From positions 3,745,666 through 3,809,665 of the forward strand of contig OZ024808.1 in assembly GCA_964017045.1 (NCBI GenBank): a stretch of DNA of 64,000 bases, given 5' to 3'. Both the position numbers and the translations under genes were made by a program. Of the stretch, positions 23,890 through 35,129 are shown one piece after another; the first letter of the stretch is position 1, and every line of letters begins with the position of its first letter. Below the pieces are notes generated by a model. It did no database searches and had not been told where the DNA came from. It saw nothing but the letters and a program-made list of their open reading frames with translations. Source of the stretch: Omphiscola glabra. Its lineage: Eukaryota; Mollusca; Gastropoda; Lymnaeidae.

Positions 23890-25300
23890 CATAATCCCGA
23901 AAATTTACACTGAGATGCAAAACAAGCGTAAAAATATATTCTTAAATTACTCGCGTGATGAGGGCACGTTAGCTCACGTTACCTCCCAGCTTGCCTCACC
24001 CAGCTTGCCTCACACAGCTTGCCCCATCAATTACCCACTCCATTCACCACAACTTTCACCGTTCTTTGTTTTGTCCGTAATTTTCTCCCCGTCTTTCTGA
24101 AAATGTTCAATAAACTATCTCAAGACATGGCGGTAAATTATCAAATTGCCACCCCCCCCCCCCCCCCAACCTCGTTCCTCAACTCACCTGGAGAGTGGCT
24201 CCCAAAATTGTTAAATATCTGCCACCTTCCCATGTGTCTCTGCGAACTAAAACCGGCCAGGAGCCGGTGGCTAGAAGCTCCAGCCACCGTTGAAACCATT
24301 ATATCTCCCCCACTCATTATTTTTTTAGGGCCATCACCCGATCACCACTCAAGACTCATGTGCCACACGCGTGGCTCTTCAGCTTGTGTTCTCCGCCATT
24401 ATGCGTCGCAGAATTGTCTGTATCACCGTGGAAACGACCCGACCATTTGGTTTAAAGATTATTGCTCATATATTTTTAGTATTAACGATTTGAGTTCATG
24501 ATAATAATAACCTGGCCAAACTGGCACTCTTCTGGCCTTTGATCGGTGTTTTACAGTCCCACCCCACTGCGAATATCTGGCCAATAACTCGCTGCCCCAA
24601 CTAGAAATTGACGTCCGGATAGTAAAAATAAAAAAAAATATATTAAAAAAAATGTTAAAAAATAAATTTAAAAAATTTTTTTTTTTTTTTTTGGGGTGGG
24701 GGGGATGTCCCCCATTTATTGTATGGGCGGGGTCTGTAGAAATCAGACATAAAGGCGGTGCCAGTGCTGGTAAATGACATGAAGGCGTGGCAGTCACCAC
24801 CCAATGAGGCTCACAAAAAGGTATTTAAAAAAAAATAACCAAATAAAAAGCTTCCAGGTAATAATGTCGCGTTGACCAAGTCTGCAATATCACAAACATT
24901 ATTGGAACATAGAAACCAACATTTTCAGCTAGAATAGTGTGTGACATCTTTTACGTGGCCATTATTTTGTGACACTTGAGGTAAGTAAACCCTAATTACC
25001 GAACATATAGATCAATAAAGATTTTTTTTTTTTTTTAAAGTAGCCGAGATAGGGCGTCGATTCTTTGAAATAAATATATTTTTTAGTATTTTTTTTTACT
25101 ACCGTTAATTTTGCAGCGTATGAAAGCACCGATGCCGGGGCCTGGGGCGCCATTTTAATTCCATTGTTTAATGACCATTCAGTGTATTTGTACTGAGCTT
25201 AACTTGCCAGGGGCTCAACAAAAAAAAATAATTAAAAAAAATAAAAAAATTCAAAAAATTTTGTTATAAATCGATATATTATTTTTATTTTTTGGAAGAA
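23890..25300. other. Non-coding stretch, low complexity
   Basis: C run at 24152, T/G run at 24676-24706 and several A/T-rich blocks. No gene recognised. Confidence 0.5.
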
Positions 25301-25450
25301 TAAAACTAAGTCCTAGCTAATGTAAGTAGATGAGGGAATAAAACTAAGTCCTAGCTAATGTAAGTAGATGAGGGAATAAAACTAAGTCCTAGCTAATGTA
25401 AGTAGATGAGAGAATAAAACTAAGTCCTAGCTAATGTAAGTAGATGAGGG
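25301..25450. repeat. 38-bp tandem array
   Basis: Four nearly identical copies of a unit with aataaaactaagtcctagct and taagtagatgagg. Confidence 0.95.
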
Positions 25451-25529
25451 AGCAATTTAAACAACAGCAACAACAACAACAAACACAAAGCGGGAAGGGT
25501 GGTATTAAACCATTTGTAAACACGTAGAA

Positions 25530-26035
25530 TGGCATTAAGAGGAAATTAAGAGGACATTAAGAGGACATTAGGAGGACCTTAGACTTAATGGCATAAGAGG
25601 ACATTAGACTTAATGGCATTGAGAGGACAATAGACTTAATGGCATTAAGAGGACATTAGACTTAATGGCATTAAGAGGACATTAGACTTAATGGCATTAA
25701 GAGGACATTAGACATAATGGCATTAGGAGGACATTAGACATAATGGCATTAAGAGGACATTAGACTTAATGGCATTAAGAGGACATTAGACATAATGGCA
25801 TTAAGAGGACATTAGACATAATCGCAGTAAGAGGACATTAGACTTAATAGCATTAAGAGGACATTAGACATAATGGCATTAAGAGGACATTAGACTTAAT
25901 GGCATTAAGAGGACATTAGACATAATGGCATTAAGAGGAGCTTAGACTTAATGGCATTAAGAGGACATTAGACTTAATGGCATTAAGAGGACATTAAGAG
26001 GACCTTAGACTTAATGGCAGTAAGAAGACATTATA
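25530..26035. repeat. 26-bp tandem array with hairpin core
   Basis: About 19 copies of a unit with gaggacattagacttaatgg. CTTAATGGCATTAAG is an inverted repeat with 6-bp arms. Confidence 0.94.
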
Positions 26036-26263
26036 CTTTACAAAAATATTTGAGTTCTATCAACTTTTGAAATTGGTTTTGATTGTTAAATAAAAATCAA
26101 CGTCATTTTTTCACATGTTTTCATTGTGGCCAAACAATCGTCTCGGTACTGGAAATGTTGATAAGACATAATGATGATTTTGTACGGTTTTTTTAAAGTA
26201 AAGAATGAATTTATGGCTTCTATCGGTGTTTATTATTTAGGAACGTTACGGGTAGTGTTAAAT

Positions 26264-26648
26264 ATGTTAAGGGCATTACGGACCTCATGTAAGGAGTGTT
26301 ACGGACCTCCTGTTAGGAGCGTTATGGACCTCCTGTTATGAGCGTTACGGACCTCCTGTTAGGAGCGTTATGGACCTCCTGTTAGTAGCGTTACGGACCT
26401 CCTGTTAGGAGCGTTATGGACCTCCTGTTAGGAGAGTTACGGACCTCCTATTTGGTGCGTTACGGACCTCCTGTTATGAGTGTTATGGACCTCATGTTAG
26501 GATTGTTACGGACCTCCTGTTAGGAGCGTTATGGACCTCCTGTTAGGAGCGTTACGGACCTCCTATTTGGAGCGTTACGGACCTCCTGTTAGGAGTGTTA
26601 TGGACCTCATGTTAGGATTGCTACGGACCTCCTCTTAGGAGCGTTCAA
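26264..26648. repeat. 23-bp tandem array with hairpin core
   Basis: About 16 copies of a unit with gttacggacctcctgttagg. CTCCTGTTAGGAG forms 5-bp arms. Variants alternate ttacgg/ttatgg. Confidence 0.94.
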
Positions 26649-26649
26649 T

Positions 26650-27034
26650 CTTCATTATAATTTATCACGAGACGTTTTAGTTGTTTCTTTCATGTGTAAC
26701 ATTTAGTGTTTAGAGATTTAGAGTTTAGAGACAGTTGCAAAACGTTAAACCTTAAACTTGGCCCGCAGCTATGGGGTTCAAATTTTAAACTCTGCTATTT
26801 TTAGGACTATGCCATAACTAACTGAGCCAAACTAAATAAACTTGCCAAATTTTAAGACTCTTCTGTTTCAAGTTTTTTTTCTTGATCATCTTTACTGACG
26901 TACAGTGCTCTCCCTGCATCGCTAATCCGTGATTTGTGACACGACAGTTGCATGACCCGTGTATCGAAATGTTATAGGTAACTCGTGAATCCGGCAAACC
27001 TTACAGATTTAAGCATCGCAAAACTAAGCTGTGT
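26650..27034. other. Non-coding stretch
   Basis: Unique AT-rich DNA between the 23-bp array and a MITE. No gene recognised. Confidence 0.5.
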
Positions 27035-27213
27035 CAGAGGCGTAGCTAGAGTGTTTGGAGTCTGGGGGAAAAGATTCATTTTGACGCCCCTCTTCAGAAG
27101 GCCATTATGTTCGTCAATAAAATACCATGAAAGCCCCTTTGGGGGCTCTTAACTAGTCTGGCCCCCGGGGGACATCTGTACCCTCTGCTGTCGCCACCTT
27201 CGATATGCCACTG
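27035..27213. mobile_element. hAT-type MITE (CAGTGGCGTAG family)
   Basis: 179 bp beginning CAGAGGCGTAGCTAG and ending ATATGCCACTG, with 8-bp flanks agctgtgt and agctctgt (7 of 8 match). The interior includes gacgcccctcttcag. It ends about 200 bases before the orphan exon at 27415. Confidence 0.8.
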
Positions 27214-27414
27214 AGCTCTGTATTATTTTATCCCATCTCTGAGATAAGCAGAGCCTAGAGAAATGTTGGTTCATTATGTGATGAAACATAAAAAATATGC
27301 CTAATGTCAAGGTCATTGATGAGTAACGCTTGGCCTGCCTGGTGCAGTAGACATTTATTTCATGTTGTCCAGACACTGTTGACCACTGGTCTAATCACTC
27401 GGTTTTGTCCACAG

Positions 27415-27549
27415 TGTTGAACTTAACCGCCTTCGCCATGCCAGAGCTTATGGGTCGTCAAGTGACGTCATACGGATGTGGATTGACCCTGGACGCTATT
27501 GCATGTCGGGAGGAGGACGCCATTGTAGTGGACTACATTCTAAACAAAT
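27415..27549 (+). CDS. Orphan exon-like open segment (unknown protein)
   Basis: 135 bases with no stop in the frame beginning at 27417, preceded by a strong acceptor (ggttttgtccacag) and ended by a near-consensus donor (acaaat|gtaagtg). The implied peptide includes FAMPELMGRQVTSYG, then CGLTLDAIACREEDAIVV and DYILNK. Entry and exit both break after the first base of a codon, so the exon is symmetrical and skippable. I do not recognise the family. No companion exon could be linked nearby, so this could be one exon of a long-intron gene, a dead exon, or chance. Composition is clearly less AT-rich than the flanks. The 52-bp tandem array begins at its donor. Confidence 0.5.
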
Positions 27550-27855
27550 GTAAGTGTTGTCAAAATATCAAATCTGGCTTATAGTCTAAACCTCAACAAA
27601 TGTAAGGGTTGTCAAAATAACAAATCTGGCTTATAGTCTAAACGTCAACAAATGTAAGTGTTGTCAAAAGAACAAATCTGGCTTATAGTCTAAACGTCAA
27701 CAAATGTAAGTGTTGTCAAAATAACAAATCTGGCTTATAATCTAAACGTCAACAAATGTAAGTGTTGTCAAAATAACAAATCTGGCTTATAGTCAAATGT
27801 AAGTGTTGTCAAAATAACAAGTGTGGCTTATAGTCTAAGCGTCAATGGATGTAAG
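27541..27855. repeat. 52-bp tandem array seeded from an exon/intron boundary
   Basis: About six copies, the last partial. Each unit begins with caaatgtaagtgttgtcaaa, the same junction as the donor of the orphan exon at 27549/27550, then aacaaatctggcttatagtc. Confidence 0.93.
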
Positions 27856-27944
27856 TGTTGTTGACAGTTCGAATATTGATGTTTTCTTATGTCTTCTGTT
27901 CCGATGGAGTCAACCGTTCTATGTTGGAACATGTCAACGTGATA

Positions 27945-28392
27945 AGCCTTACATTAATCATCTGTATAGAGAACATGTCAATGTGACAAACCTTACATTA
28001 ATCATCTGTATAGAGAACATGTCAATGTGACAAACCTTACATTAATCATCTGTATAGAGGACATGTCAATGTGACAAGCCTTTCATTAATCCTCTGTATA
28101 GAGGACATGTCAATGTGACAAACCTTACATTAATCATCTGTATAGAGAACATGTCAATGTGACAAGCCTTACATTAATCATATGTATAGAGGACATGTCA
28201 ATGTGACAAACATTACATTAATCATCTGTATAGAGGACATGTCCATGTGACAAGCCTTACATTAATCATATGTATAGAGAACATGTCAATGTGACAAACA
28301 TTACATTAATCATCTGTATAGAGGACATGTCAATGTGACAAACCTTACATTAATCATCTGTATAGAGAACATGTCAATGTGACAAACCTTAC
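27945..28392. repeat. 44-bp tandem array
   Basis: About 10 copies of a unit with ttacattaatcatctgtata and gaacatgtcaatgtgacaa. Confidence 0.95.
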
Positions 28393-28595
28393 ATCCCTAC
28401 AAAGCTTCACATCCCTACAACGCCTCACATCCCTACAACTCCTCACACCCCTACAACTCCTCACATCCCTACAACTCCTCACATCCCTACAACTCCTCAC
28501 ACCCCTACAACTCCTCACACCCCTACAACTCCTCACACCCCTACCATCCCTACAACTCCTCACATCCCTACAACTCCTCACATTCCTACCTTCTC
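28391..28595. repeat. 18-bp tandem array
   Basis: About 11 copies of ccctacaactcctcacat. It abuts the 44-bp array: the junction shares ccttacatccctac. Confidence 0.94.
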
Positions 28596-28599
28596 GTCC

Positions 28600-29144
28600 T
28601 CCCCTCATTTAAAAACAAATTAAAATCAGTCAAACAAAAAAAACTGAAATAACAAATTGCATTACATGACTTGAAGTCTAGTCCAATGAGCACCGTGGTA
28701 ATAAAGTCATGAATTGACTTTGGCTAGGAGAGAGGAAGATAATTTTTTTTTTGGGGGGGGGGGGGCGCCATAAGCAAAGTCGGGTGAATTTAAGAGTGTA
28801 CGAATTTTTTTTGGTACACATTTGCAATAGGAAACGAAGGTGTGACCACAAGGGAGAGTAAACCTTCTATCATCAGTTTAAAAAGTGTGAATTAAATCCC
28901 CTTTCATTGAGCCAATAAAAACATGGGAGGGTTGGCTCACCGAAGGGTTGGATTCTGCACCGGGGGGTTTTGTTTGCTGCGGTTATTTTTGACCGGTTAG
29001 AGGAGCCCGCCCGGATATTTCAGTTCTGCCAGGCACACAGCCGTCTGCTGGTCCGCTCTGGTCAATAGACGTCGCCATGCGTCTTATGCCAATGGTCAAC
29101 GCCTGTTTAACTAGAGCGACGGCCTCAGCGGTATGACATAATTT
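28600..29144. other. Non-coding stretch
   Basis: T/G run at 28742-28766, otherwise unique sequence. No gene recognised. Confidence 0.5.
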
Positions 29145-29290
29145 CAGTGGCGTAGCTAGGGTTATGATCAAGAATTTTGCCCCCCCCCTCCCCTTCCACG
29201 AAAAAAAAGCTGCAGTTAGCCGAAAAATGCCGCCCCTCCATATAAAGAAATAATGTCGCCAGGGGGCACCACCCGTTTCCTACGCCAATG
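29145..29290. mobile_element. hAT-type MITE (CAGTGGCGTAG family), short copy
   Basis: 146 bp from CAGTGGCGTAGCTAGGG to CTACGCCAATG, with internal aaaatgccgcccctccatat resembling the 33614 copy. No convincing target duplication remains. Confidence 0.7.
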
Positions 29291-29469
29291 CGTCATCGTG
29301 GAACTGTGGTGATGAACTTTACCTGAATGGGAATGTGTACGATTAACGGCAATTAAGGTAAATTAAAAACTCCACCGTTGATGTAAAAACTACACACAGT
29401 CATTTATACAGAGTTATTTAAGGAGTAACGCTATCTTCTTCAGACCATACAACACACACACAATGCAAT

Positions 29470-30140
29470 ATCCATCTAACAATTATAACATAAACTAATG
29501 CGGTGAACGCCTCGGGCGGGAATTTGTGTTAAAGTTCATTAACAGCATTATTGAGGGACAATAACGACTTAAATAGTGATAATTTAGATTTGATACCCAC
29601 TGGGGTAGCTGGCTGGGTCAATTCTATAGACCGAGGAACAAAATCATTTCTATATCTTTCCATCCTATTTAAGAGAACATAATCGCCCTAATCGAGCTTA
29701 TCTTAGTGCTCCCTATGATGATGTTATGTCATCCAATTTTTGATTTAAGTTGTACAACAGCATTTTTTGGTCCAATAGTTCCTCAAGTGAAGGATGTTTG
29801 GTCTGTGTGATGTTATTAGCTTTTTTGGTTAGTTTTATTTAATCGTTGTTTGATATTAGACGATGAATTCCCACACCATCAGGATATACTGATGTTTAGT
29901 AAGCTTCCGATTGGTGCTTTGTAGAATAGACTCATAACTTGTTTGCCGCCGCCAAATTTGACGATTTTTAAAAGATAGATAGAGTTTTTTTTTAAAAGAC
30001 ATAGAATTTAGCCGTGTTCATGTCATGTCAGCCTGTTATTAATGGTGTTACCTAGGTACTTACATGTCTCTACTTCTCTATATTGTGATTATTTATTGTG
30101 AGCTCTGCAATTTGGGGATTGCCCCTCCGGATATCGGATA
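29470..30140 (-). mobile_element. LINE remnant: reverse transcriptase C-terminal region (CR1/L2-like)
   Basis: On the minus strand, short open pieces in shifting frames match the C-terminal part of non-LTR reverse transcriptases. They include CKYLGNTINNRLT near 30060 (YKYLG thumb motif), VMSLFYKAPIGSLL near 29935, KKANNITQTKHPSLEELL near 29790, and a final segment ERYRNDFVPRSIEL followed by SKLSLFKSLLSLNNAVNEL and a stop near 29540. No single ORF exceeds 60 codons, so the remnant is easily missed by ORF finding. The clade assignment is tentative. Confidence 0.65.
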
Positions 30141-30206
30141 TTTCTGTTCGTCTTATCTGATAAGTAAATATTATGGAGCCACATGGCATTATAGTTTAAT
30201 TTTAAA

Positions 30207-30635
30207 AAGAGCCGCATCTACTCCGTCAAAGAGCCGCATCTACTCCGTCAAAGAGCCGCATCTACTCCGTCAAAGAGCTGCATCTATTCCGTCAAAGAGC
30301 CGCATCTACTCCGTCAAAGAGCTGCATCTACTCCGTCAAAGAGCCGCATCTACTCCGTCAAAGAGCTGCATCTACTCCGTCAAAGAGCCGCATCTACTCC
30401 GTCAAAGAGCCGCATCTACTCCGTCAAAGAGCCGCATCTACTCCGTCAAAGAGCCGCATCTACTCCGTCAAAGAGCCGCATCTACTCCGTCAAAGAGCTG
30501 CATTTATTCCCCTAAAGATCCCTTTATATTCCGTCAAAGAGTCGCATCTATTCCTTCAAAGAGCCGCTTCTATTCCATCAAAGAACCAAATCTATTCCGT
30601 CAAAGAGCCGCATCTACTCCGTCAAACAGCCGCAT
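30207..30635. repeat. 22-bp tandem array
   Basis: About 19 copies of gagccgcatctactccgtca plus aa. The 217-codon plus-strand frame through it cycles all three frames of the unit and is an artefact. Confidence 0.95.
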
Positions 30636-31455
30636 CTGCTACTTTGACTATGTTGTCCATCGTACACCGACTGCTACTTTGACTATGTTGTCCATCGTAC
30701 ACCGACTGCTACTTTGACTATGTTGTCCATCGTACACCGACTGCTACTTTGACTATGTTGTCCATCGTACACCGACTGCTACTTTGACTATGTTGTCCAT
30801 CGTACACCGACTGCTACTTTGACTATGTTGTCCATCGTACACCGACTGCTACTTTGACTATGTTGTCCATCGTACACCGACTGCCACTTTGACTATGTTG
30901 TCCATCGTACACCGACTGCTACTTTGACTATGTTGTCCATCGTACACCGACTGCTACTTTGACTATGTTGTCCATCGTACACCGACTGCTACTTTGACTA
31001 TGTTGTCCATCGTACACCGACTGCCACTTTGACTATGTTGTCCATCGTACACCGACTGCTACTTTGACTATGTTGTCCATCGTACACCGACTGCTACTTT
31101 GACTATGTTGTCCATCGTACACCGACTGCTACTTTGACTATGTTGTCCATCGTACACCGACTGCTACTTTGACTATGTTGTCCATCGTACACCGACTGCT
31201 ACTTTGACTATGTTGTCCATCGTACACCGACTGCTACTTTAACTATGTTGTCCATCGTACACCGACTGCTACTTTGACTATGTTGTCCATCGTACACCGA
31301 CTGCTACTTTGACTATGTTGTCCGTCATACACCGACTGCTACTTTGACTATTTTGTCCGTCATACACCGACTGCTACTTTGACTATTTTGTCCGTCATAC
31401 ACCGACTGCTACTTTGACTATGTAGTCCATCGTACACCGACTGCCACTTTGACCT
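30636..31455. repeat. 35-bp tandem array
   Basis: About 23 highly uniform copies of a unit with ctactttgactatgttgtcc and atcgtacaccgac. It abuts the 22-bp array through a shared ccgcatctgctactttgac junction. Confidence 0.96.
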
Positions 31456-31518
31456 ATTTTGACAGACTCTTGCAGTTGGTATTAATTAGCACACTAAGTA
31501 ACCATGCAGCTATAAATT

Positions 31519-31690
31519 ATCACGTGGCAATCTCCCGAGATGAGGACATTGTGTGGTTTCACGTGGCAATCTCCCGAGATGAGGACATTGTGTGGTTTCA
31601 CGTGGCTATGTACTATTTACTATGTACTATGTCCTATGTACTGTTTACTCTGTACTGTTTACTCTGTACTATGTACTATGTCCTATGTAC
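31519..31690. repeat. 39-bp duplication followed by tactatgta-type repeat
   Basis: Two copies of a unit with cacgtggcaatctcccgaga, then a degenerate run of tactatgtcctatgtactg motifs. Confidence 0.85.
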
Positions 31691-31734
31691 TACTACGTAG
31701 ATACCACATCATCTAATACGCGACAATTTTTTGC

Positions 31735-33600
31735 GAGGCAAATCAATATAATTAAATACAACTAAACCATCAATTACTTTTTTGTATTATTTTAAATGCG
31801 ATTAGATAAATGCTCCATCTGCTGAGCTGTGCCATACAACATTTTCCTCACCTCGTCCTGGCCTCCCCCGGAAGCTCTAGTGAGGGACATTCGATCAACA
31901 GATGCGCCAGCGTCTCCGGGGCCAGGTAGGTAGGATCCCGGTTGTTGTCGATCCGCCAGAAGTATGTGCCTATGGGGCAATGCTCGGTGCGCATTTGCGT
32001 CACTAAGCTTTGCTGTTTGCGGCCTAACCCCCACCATGGGTCTTGTCTGCTCGGAGTCTGCAAGTTTGAATAGACGCCTCTAGCGGTCGTATTGTCTGCC
32101 CACTGCCTGTACCACTTTTTCCTGAAATGGTCTGCCAGCCAGTTCTTTATTCCCAATCCAGTCATTGGTACTTCTGGCTGAGGCTGGGCAGCCCCGGTTT
32201 TCGCAAGAGTGTCTGCTTTAACATTGCCACTGATGTCGACGTGGTCTGGGATCCATTGCACTGTTACCTTGCCTCCTAATTCGCCGATTTTGCACACATT
32301 ATCAATGATGACGTCAACTAAGTGAGTGGTACCCTGTCTCTTTCCCAAGATCTCGAGAGCAGATCTTGAGTCCGAGAACATGACCACATCGAGCCCCGCA
32401 AGCTCATTTTCTCTCAGTGTGTGATACACGCTCTCCATGGCCCTGTGTATAGCCTCAAGCTCCGCATCAAAGTTTGATGCTGTGGTCCCATAGGGTCCAG
32501 AGAGTTCTTGACTTTGTGCCCCCCCCCACTGGGTATAGTATGAGCGCACCATACCCAGCAGTATTTTCTTTCTCAGGTTGGCCGATTCGCCCGTGAACAC
32601 TATTACGGGTACTTTGGAGTAAAAATCCATGGTTTCAAGGGCGGCCGCTCTCTGAACATGCTCAGGGCTCCGTTTTGTCACTGCCGCATCGGTCAAGGCC
32701 AAATGCATGGAGCGACATTAGGGTTCCGCGTACGGCGGATTAACTGGGATTTAGGTCAGACGTTCTCTATTTTGGGGCAGATCGACAGTCCTCTCAAGCT
32801 CCACGACCTGGTGTATGAACGAGGACTTTTTTAGTCTTCTGCCCGCAACCCAGTTATTCTGCACCTGGAACGACGGTTCTCTTTCTGTCAGCCGTCGGTA
32901 CCTCTCTACGGTACTTATAATTGCTTTCTCCCTCCTTATTTCGAGCGGTTCTACATTGGCCAAGATTTCTACAGCAGCTGTGGGTGTGGTCCTGAAAGCG
33001 CCACAGATGAATCTCAGAGCCTGTTTCTGGATTCGACCCAACTTTTCCAATGCGGTCTTGCTTGCAAAGGATTGGACCGGCATGCTGTAATCCATTACCG
33101 ACCTTACACTGCTTAGGAACAGAGCTCTAAGCGTACTTGCTCCCGCGCCCCAACTTGTGCAAGCCAGCTTTTTCACCAGATTGAGCTTGGCGGTTGCCAG
33201 GGAGCAGAGGTCTTGTACGAAATTGTGCATTTGTACCTTTTGATCCAATTTGACTCCCAGGTAAACCGGTTGCTTGTCCCATTTGAGCGCTACATCCCCC
33301 ACCTCCAGCTCGATCTCCTGTTTGAGAATGGTTCACCCGTTTATAAACAGCGAATAGACCGTCTTCTCGGTGTTGATTTCCAGATGCCACCGCTGCATGA
33401 ACCTGTTGATAGATGAAAGGTCTTGCTGTAATAGCGTTTGCAGGCTGTGGACATCTTTACCGGTGCTCCAGATAACCAAATTGTCAACATACATCGCGGC
33501 CTTCTCTTCATATGTTTTGAATACAGGCTGGACTTTTTTCTCTTACCTTTCCCCGGTGAGGGACTACCTTAGTAATCTCTCACCTTCGCCCTGGGGACCA
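31735..33600 (-). mobile_element. 5'-truncated LINE remnant: RT end plus RNase H (I/Nimb-like)
   Basis: Reading the minus strand: an RT palm fragment with MYVDNLVIW near 33495 (second catalytic Asp of the YxDD box replaced by Asn), an in-frame TGA near 33345, the RT C-terminal region (32751-33302, including GRIQKQALRFICGAFRTTP), two in-frame stops (32751 and near 32716), then an RNase H domain in the same frame (31848-32708). RNase H motifs seen are FTGESA (first Asp changed to Gly), NFDAELEAI, MFSDSRSALEIL and WIPDHVDISGNVKADTLAK. A frameshift near 31855 moves the last residues (EVRKMLYGTAQQMEHLSNRI) to another frame. RT followed by RNase H in one ORF fits I-superfamily LINEs; the exact clade is inference. 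It is not functional. Confidence 0.88.
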
Positions 33601-33613
33601 GTACCAAACTAAA

Positions 33614-33793
33614 CAGTGGCGTAGCTAGGGTCAGTGCCACCCGTGGCAGGTCGAGAATTTTAGCCGCCTGCTTTAACGAAAAAACGTTGCAGGGGGGGCC
33701 AAAAAATGCCACCCCTACTTGCAAAGAAAAAGTTGCCGTGGGAGGTGGGGGGACCCCATCCTCCGAACCCTCCCCCACTTTCCTACGCCACTG
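33614..33793. mobile_element. hAT-type MITE (CAGTGGCGTAG family)
   Basis: 180 bp with perfect 11-bp terminal inverted repeats CAGTGGCGTAG / CTACGCCACTG. The flanks aaactaaa and atactaat match at 6 of 8 positions. It sits just beyond the 5' end of the LINE remnant. An internal tagctagggtcagtgccacc block resembles the copy at 13884. Confidence 0.8.
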
Positions 33794-34057
33794 ATACTAA
33801 TGGAATTGCTCGATATAATTTACTGAATTTAACAATACTGCTTTGAGTTAAATATCAGTGTTATACAAACATTATTCAATATAAGCACAGCAAAGTTCAG
33901 CACAGCAAAGATTAGCTATACAGCAGTTCAGCAGTTCAAACATTTTGGATTTTCTCACTTGTAAACTTGGCCAGGTTGTCAAATTATTTACTTCATAATT
34001 TTTACACTATAATTTAGCCCCGCCAAAAGCATGGCTGTCGCAATGGTTAAACCTGCC

Positions 34058-34243
34058 CAGTGGCGTAGTGAGGGGAGGGCAAGGGGGGGGCATCATGCCC
34101 CGGGCGCTACTCACAAAGGGGCGTCAAATGGTATATTTTACTATAATATTGTATGGTTTTCGAATGGGGGGCGCTAAAAAGGTATTGGGGGGCGCTAAAA
34201 ATGTATTGTGCCCCGGGCGCGAGTTAAGCTCGCTACGCCATTG
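34058..34243. mobile_element. hAT-type MITE (CAGTGGCGTAG family), perfect 8-bp TSD
   Basis: 186 bp with ends CAGTGGCGTAG and CTACGCCATTG. The flanking aacctgcc (34050-34057 and 34244-34251) is a perfect 8-bp target duplication, diagnostic of hAT insertion. The interior is G/C-rich with two ggggggcgct-type motifs. No coding capacity. Confidence 0.88.
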
Positions 34244-34587
34244 AACCTGCCATCTACTGAAGTTTACTCGACAAAACATGCATTTAAGTAAACCACTTTA
34301 TAAAATTACAAATGAGTGCTGCACACCACCCCCATGTATCACCCCCAACCCCTTGATCTTTATTAATATTCTAATGTCTCCAGCCCCTTTTATACCGCGC
34401 AGATTTATTACACCAACTTTTTCCGTCAAACAAACTATTACGCAACAGGAATCTCATTTAGCGCAGTTATAGGGAAGTTATTTAATGAAACCAGCGCCAT
34501 CTGGCTGCGTTAGGGACGTTGTTACCAAGAGAATTGTGTATTTTCATACTTGGGCTCTAATTCTAACGAACTATTAAGCTCTTAATC

Positions 34588-34786
34588 CAGCGGCTCTCAA
34601 CCTTCCTAAAGCCGCGACCCTTTAATACAGTTCCTCGTGTTGTGGCGACACCCCCAACCACAACATTATTTTCGTTGCAACTTCATAACTGTAGAGTATA
34701 TGTGTTCTCCGATGGTCGTAGGCGACCCTTGATAAATGGTATTTCGACCCCCAATGAGGTCGCGAACCACAGGTTGAGAACCGATG
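34588..34786. mobile_element. SPIN-like non-autonomous hAT transposon (MITE)
   Basis: 199 bp. The ends are CAGCGGCTCTCAACC and GGTTGAGAACCGATG, imperfect inverted repeats. The flanking 8-bp duplications tcttaatc (34580-34587) and tcctaatc (34787-34794) differ at one base. Internal blocks gccgcgaccctttaatacag, cgttgcaacttcataactgt, ccgatggtcgtaggcgaccc and gacccccaatgaggtcgcga match what I know of the SPIN (SPace INvaders) consensus, with the centre deleted. SPIN is a hAT family known for repeated horizontal transfer among animals. The hAT assignment is firm; the SPIN identity is from memory and needs a search. Confidence 0.85.
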
Positions 34787-35129
34787 TCCTAATCTCTTAC
34801 TATCTGCATCAAACTCTCAGTCTTGCCTGGGCCAAATTGTCACGGCGCATTAATATTTCTATATCTAAGGCAGGCAGGATCGTGCGAAGGGGCACTTGCC
34901 CCAGGCTCCAAAATAAGGGTGCGTTACATACTTTGGAAACTGATCAAAATAAACATTCAGGGCCGTCGCGTCGGCGAAGCACCCTCCCCCCCCCCCCTTA
35001 CCCCTGCGGCTGTCGGGGGGCCTCGGGTGTTTAAGGGACCCATCGCAATGCTGTTGAAAACAGGAAAATTTTCAACTTTGAATTTCGTATGCAGCATGCG
35101 CAAAACTAAAAAGTGGCCCCCGGAAATCC

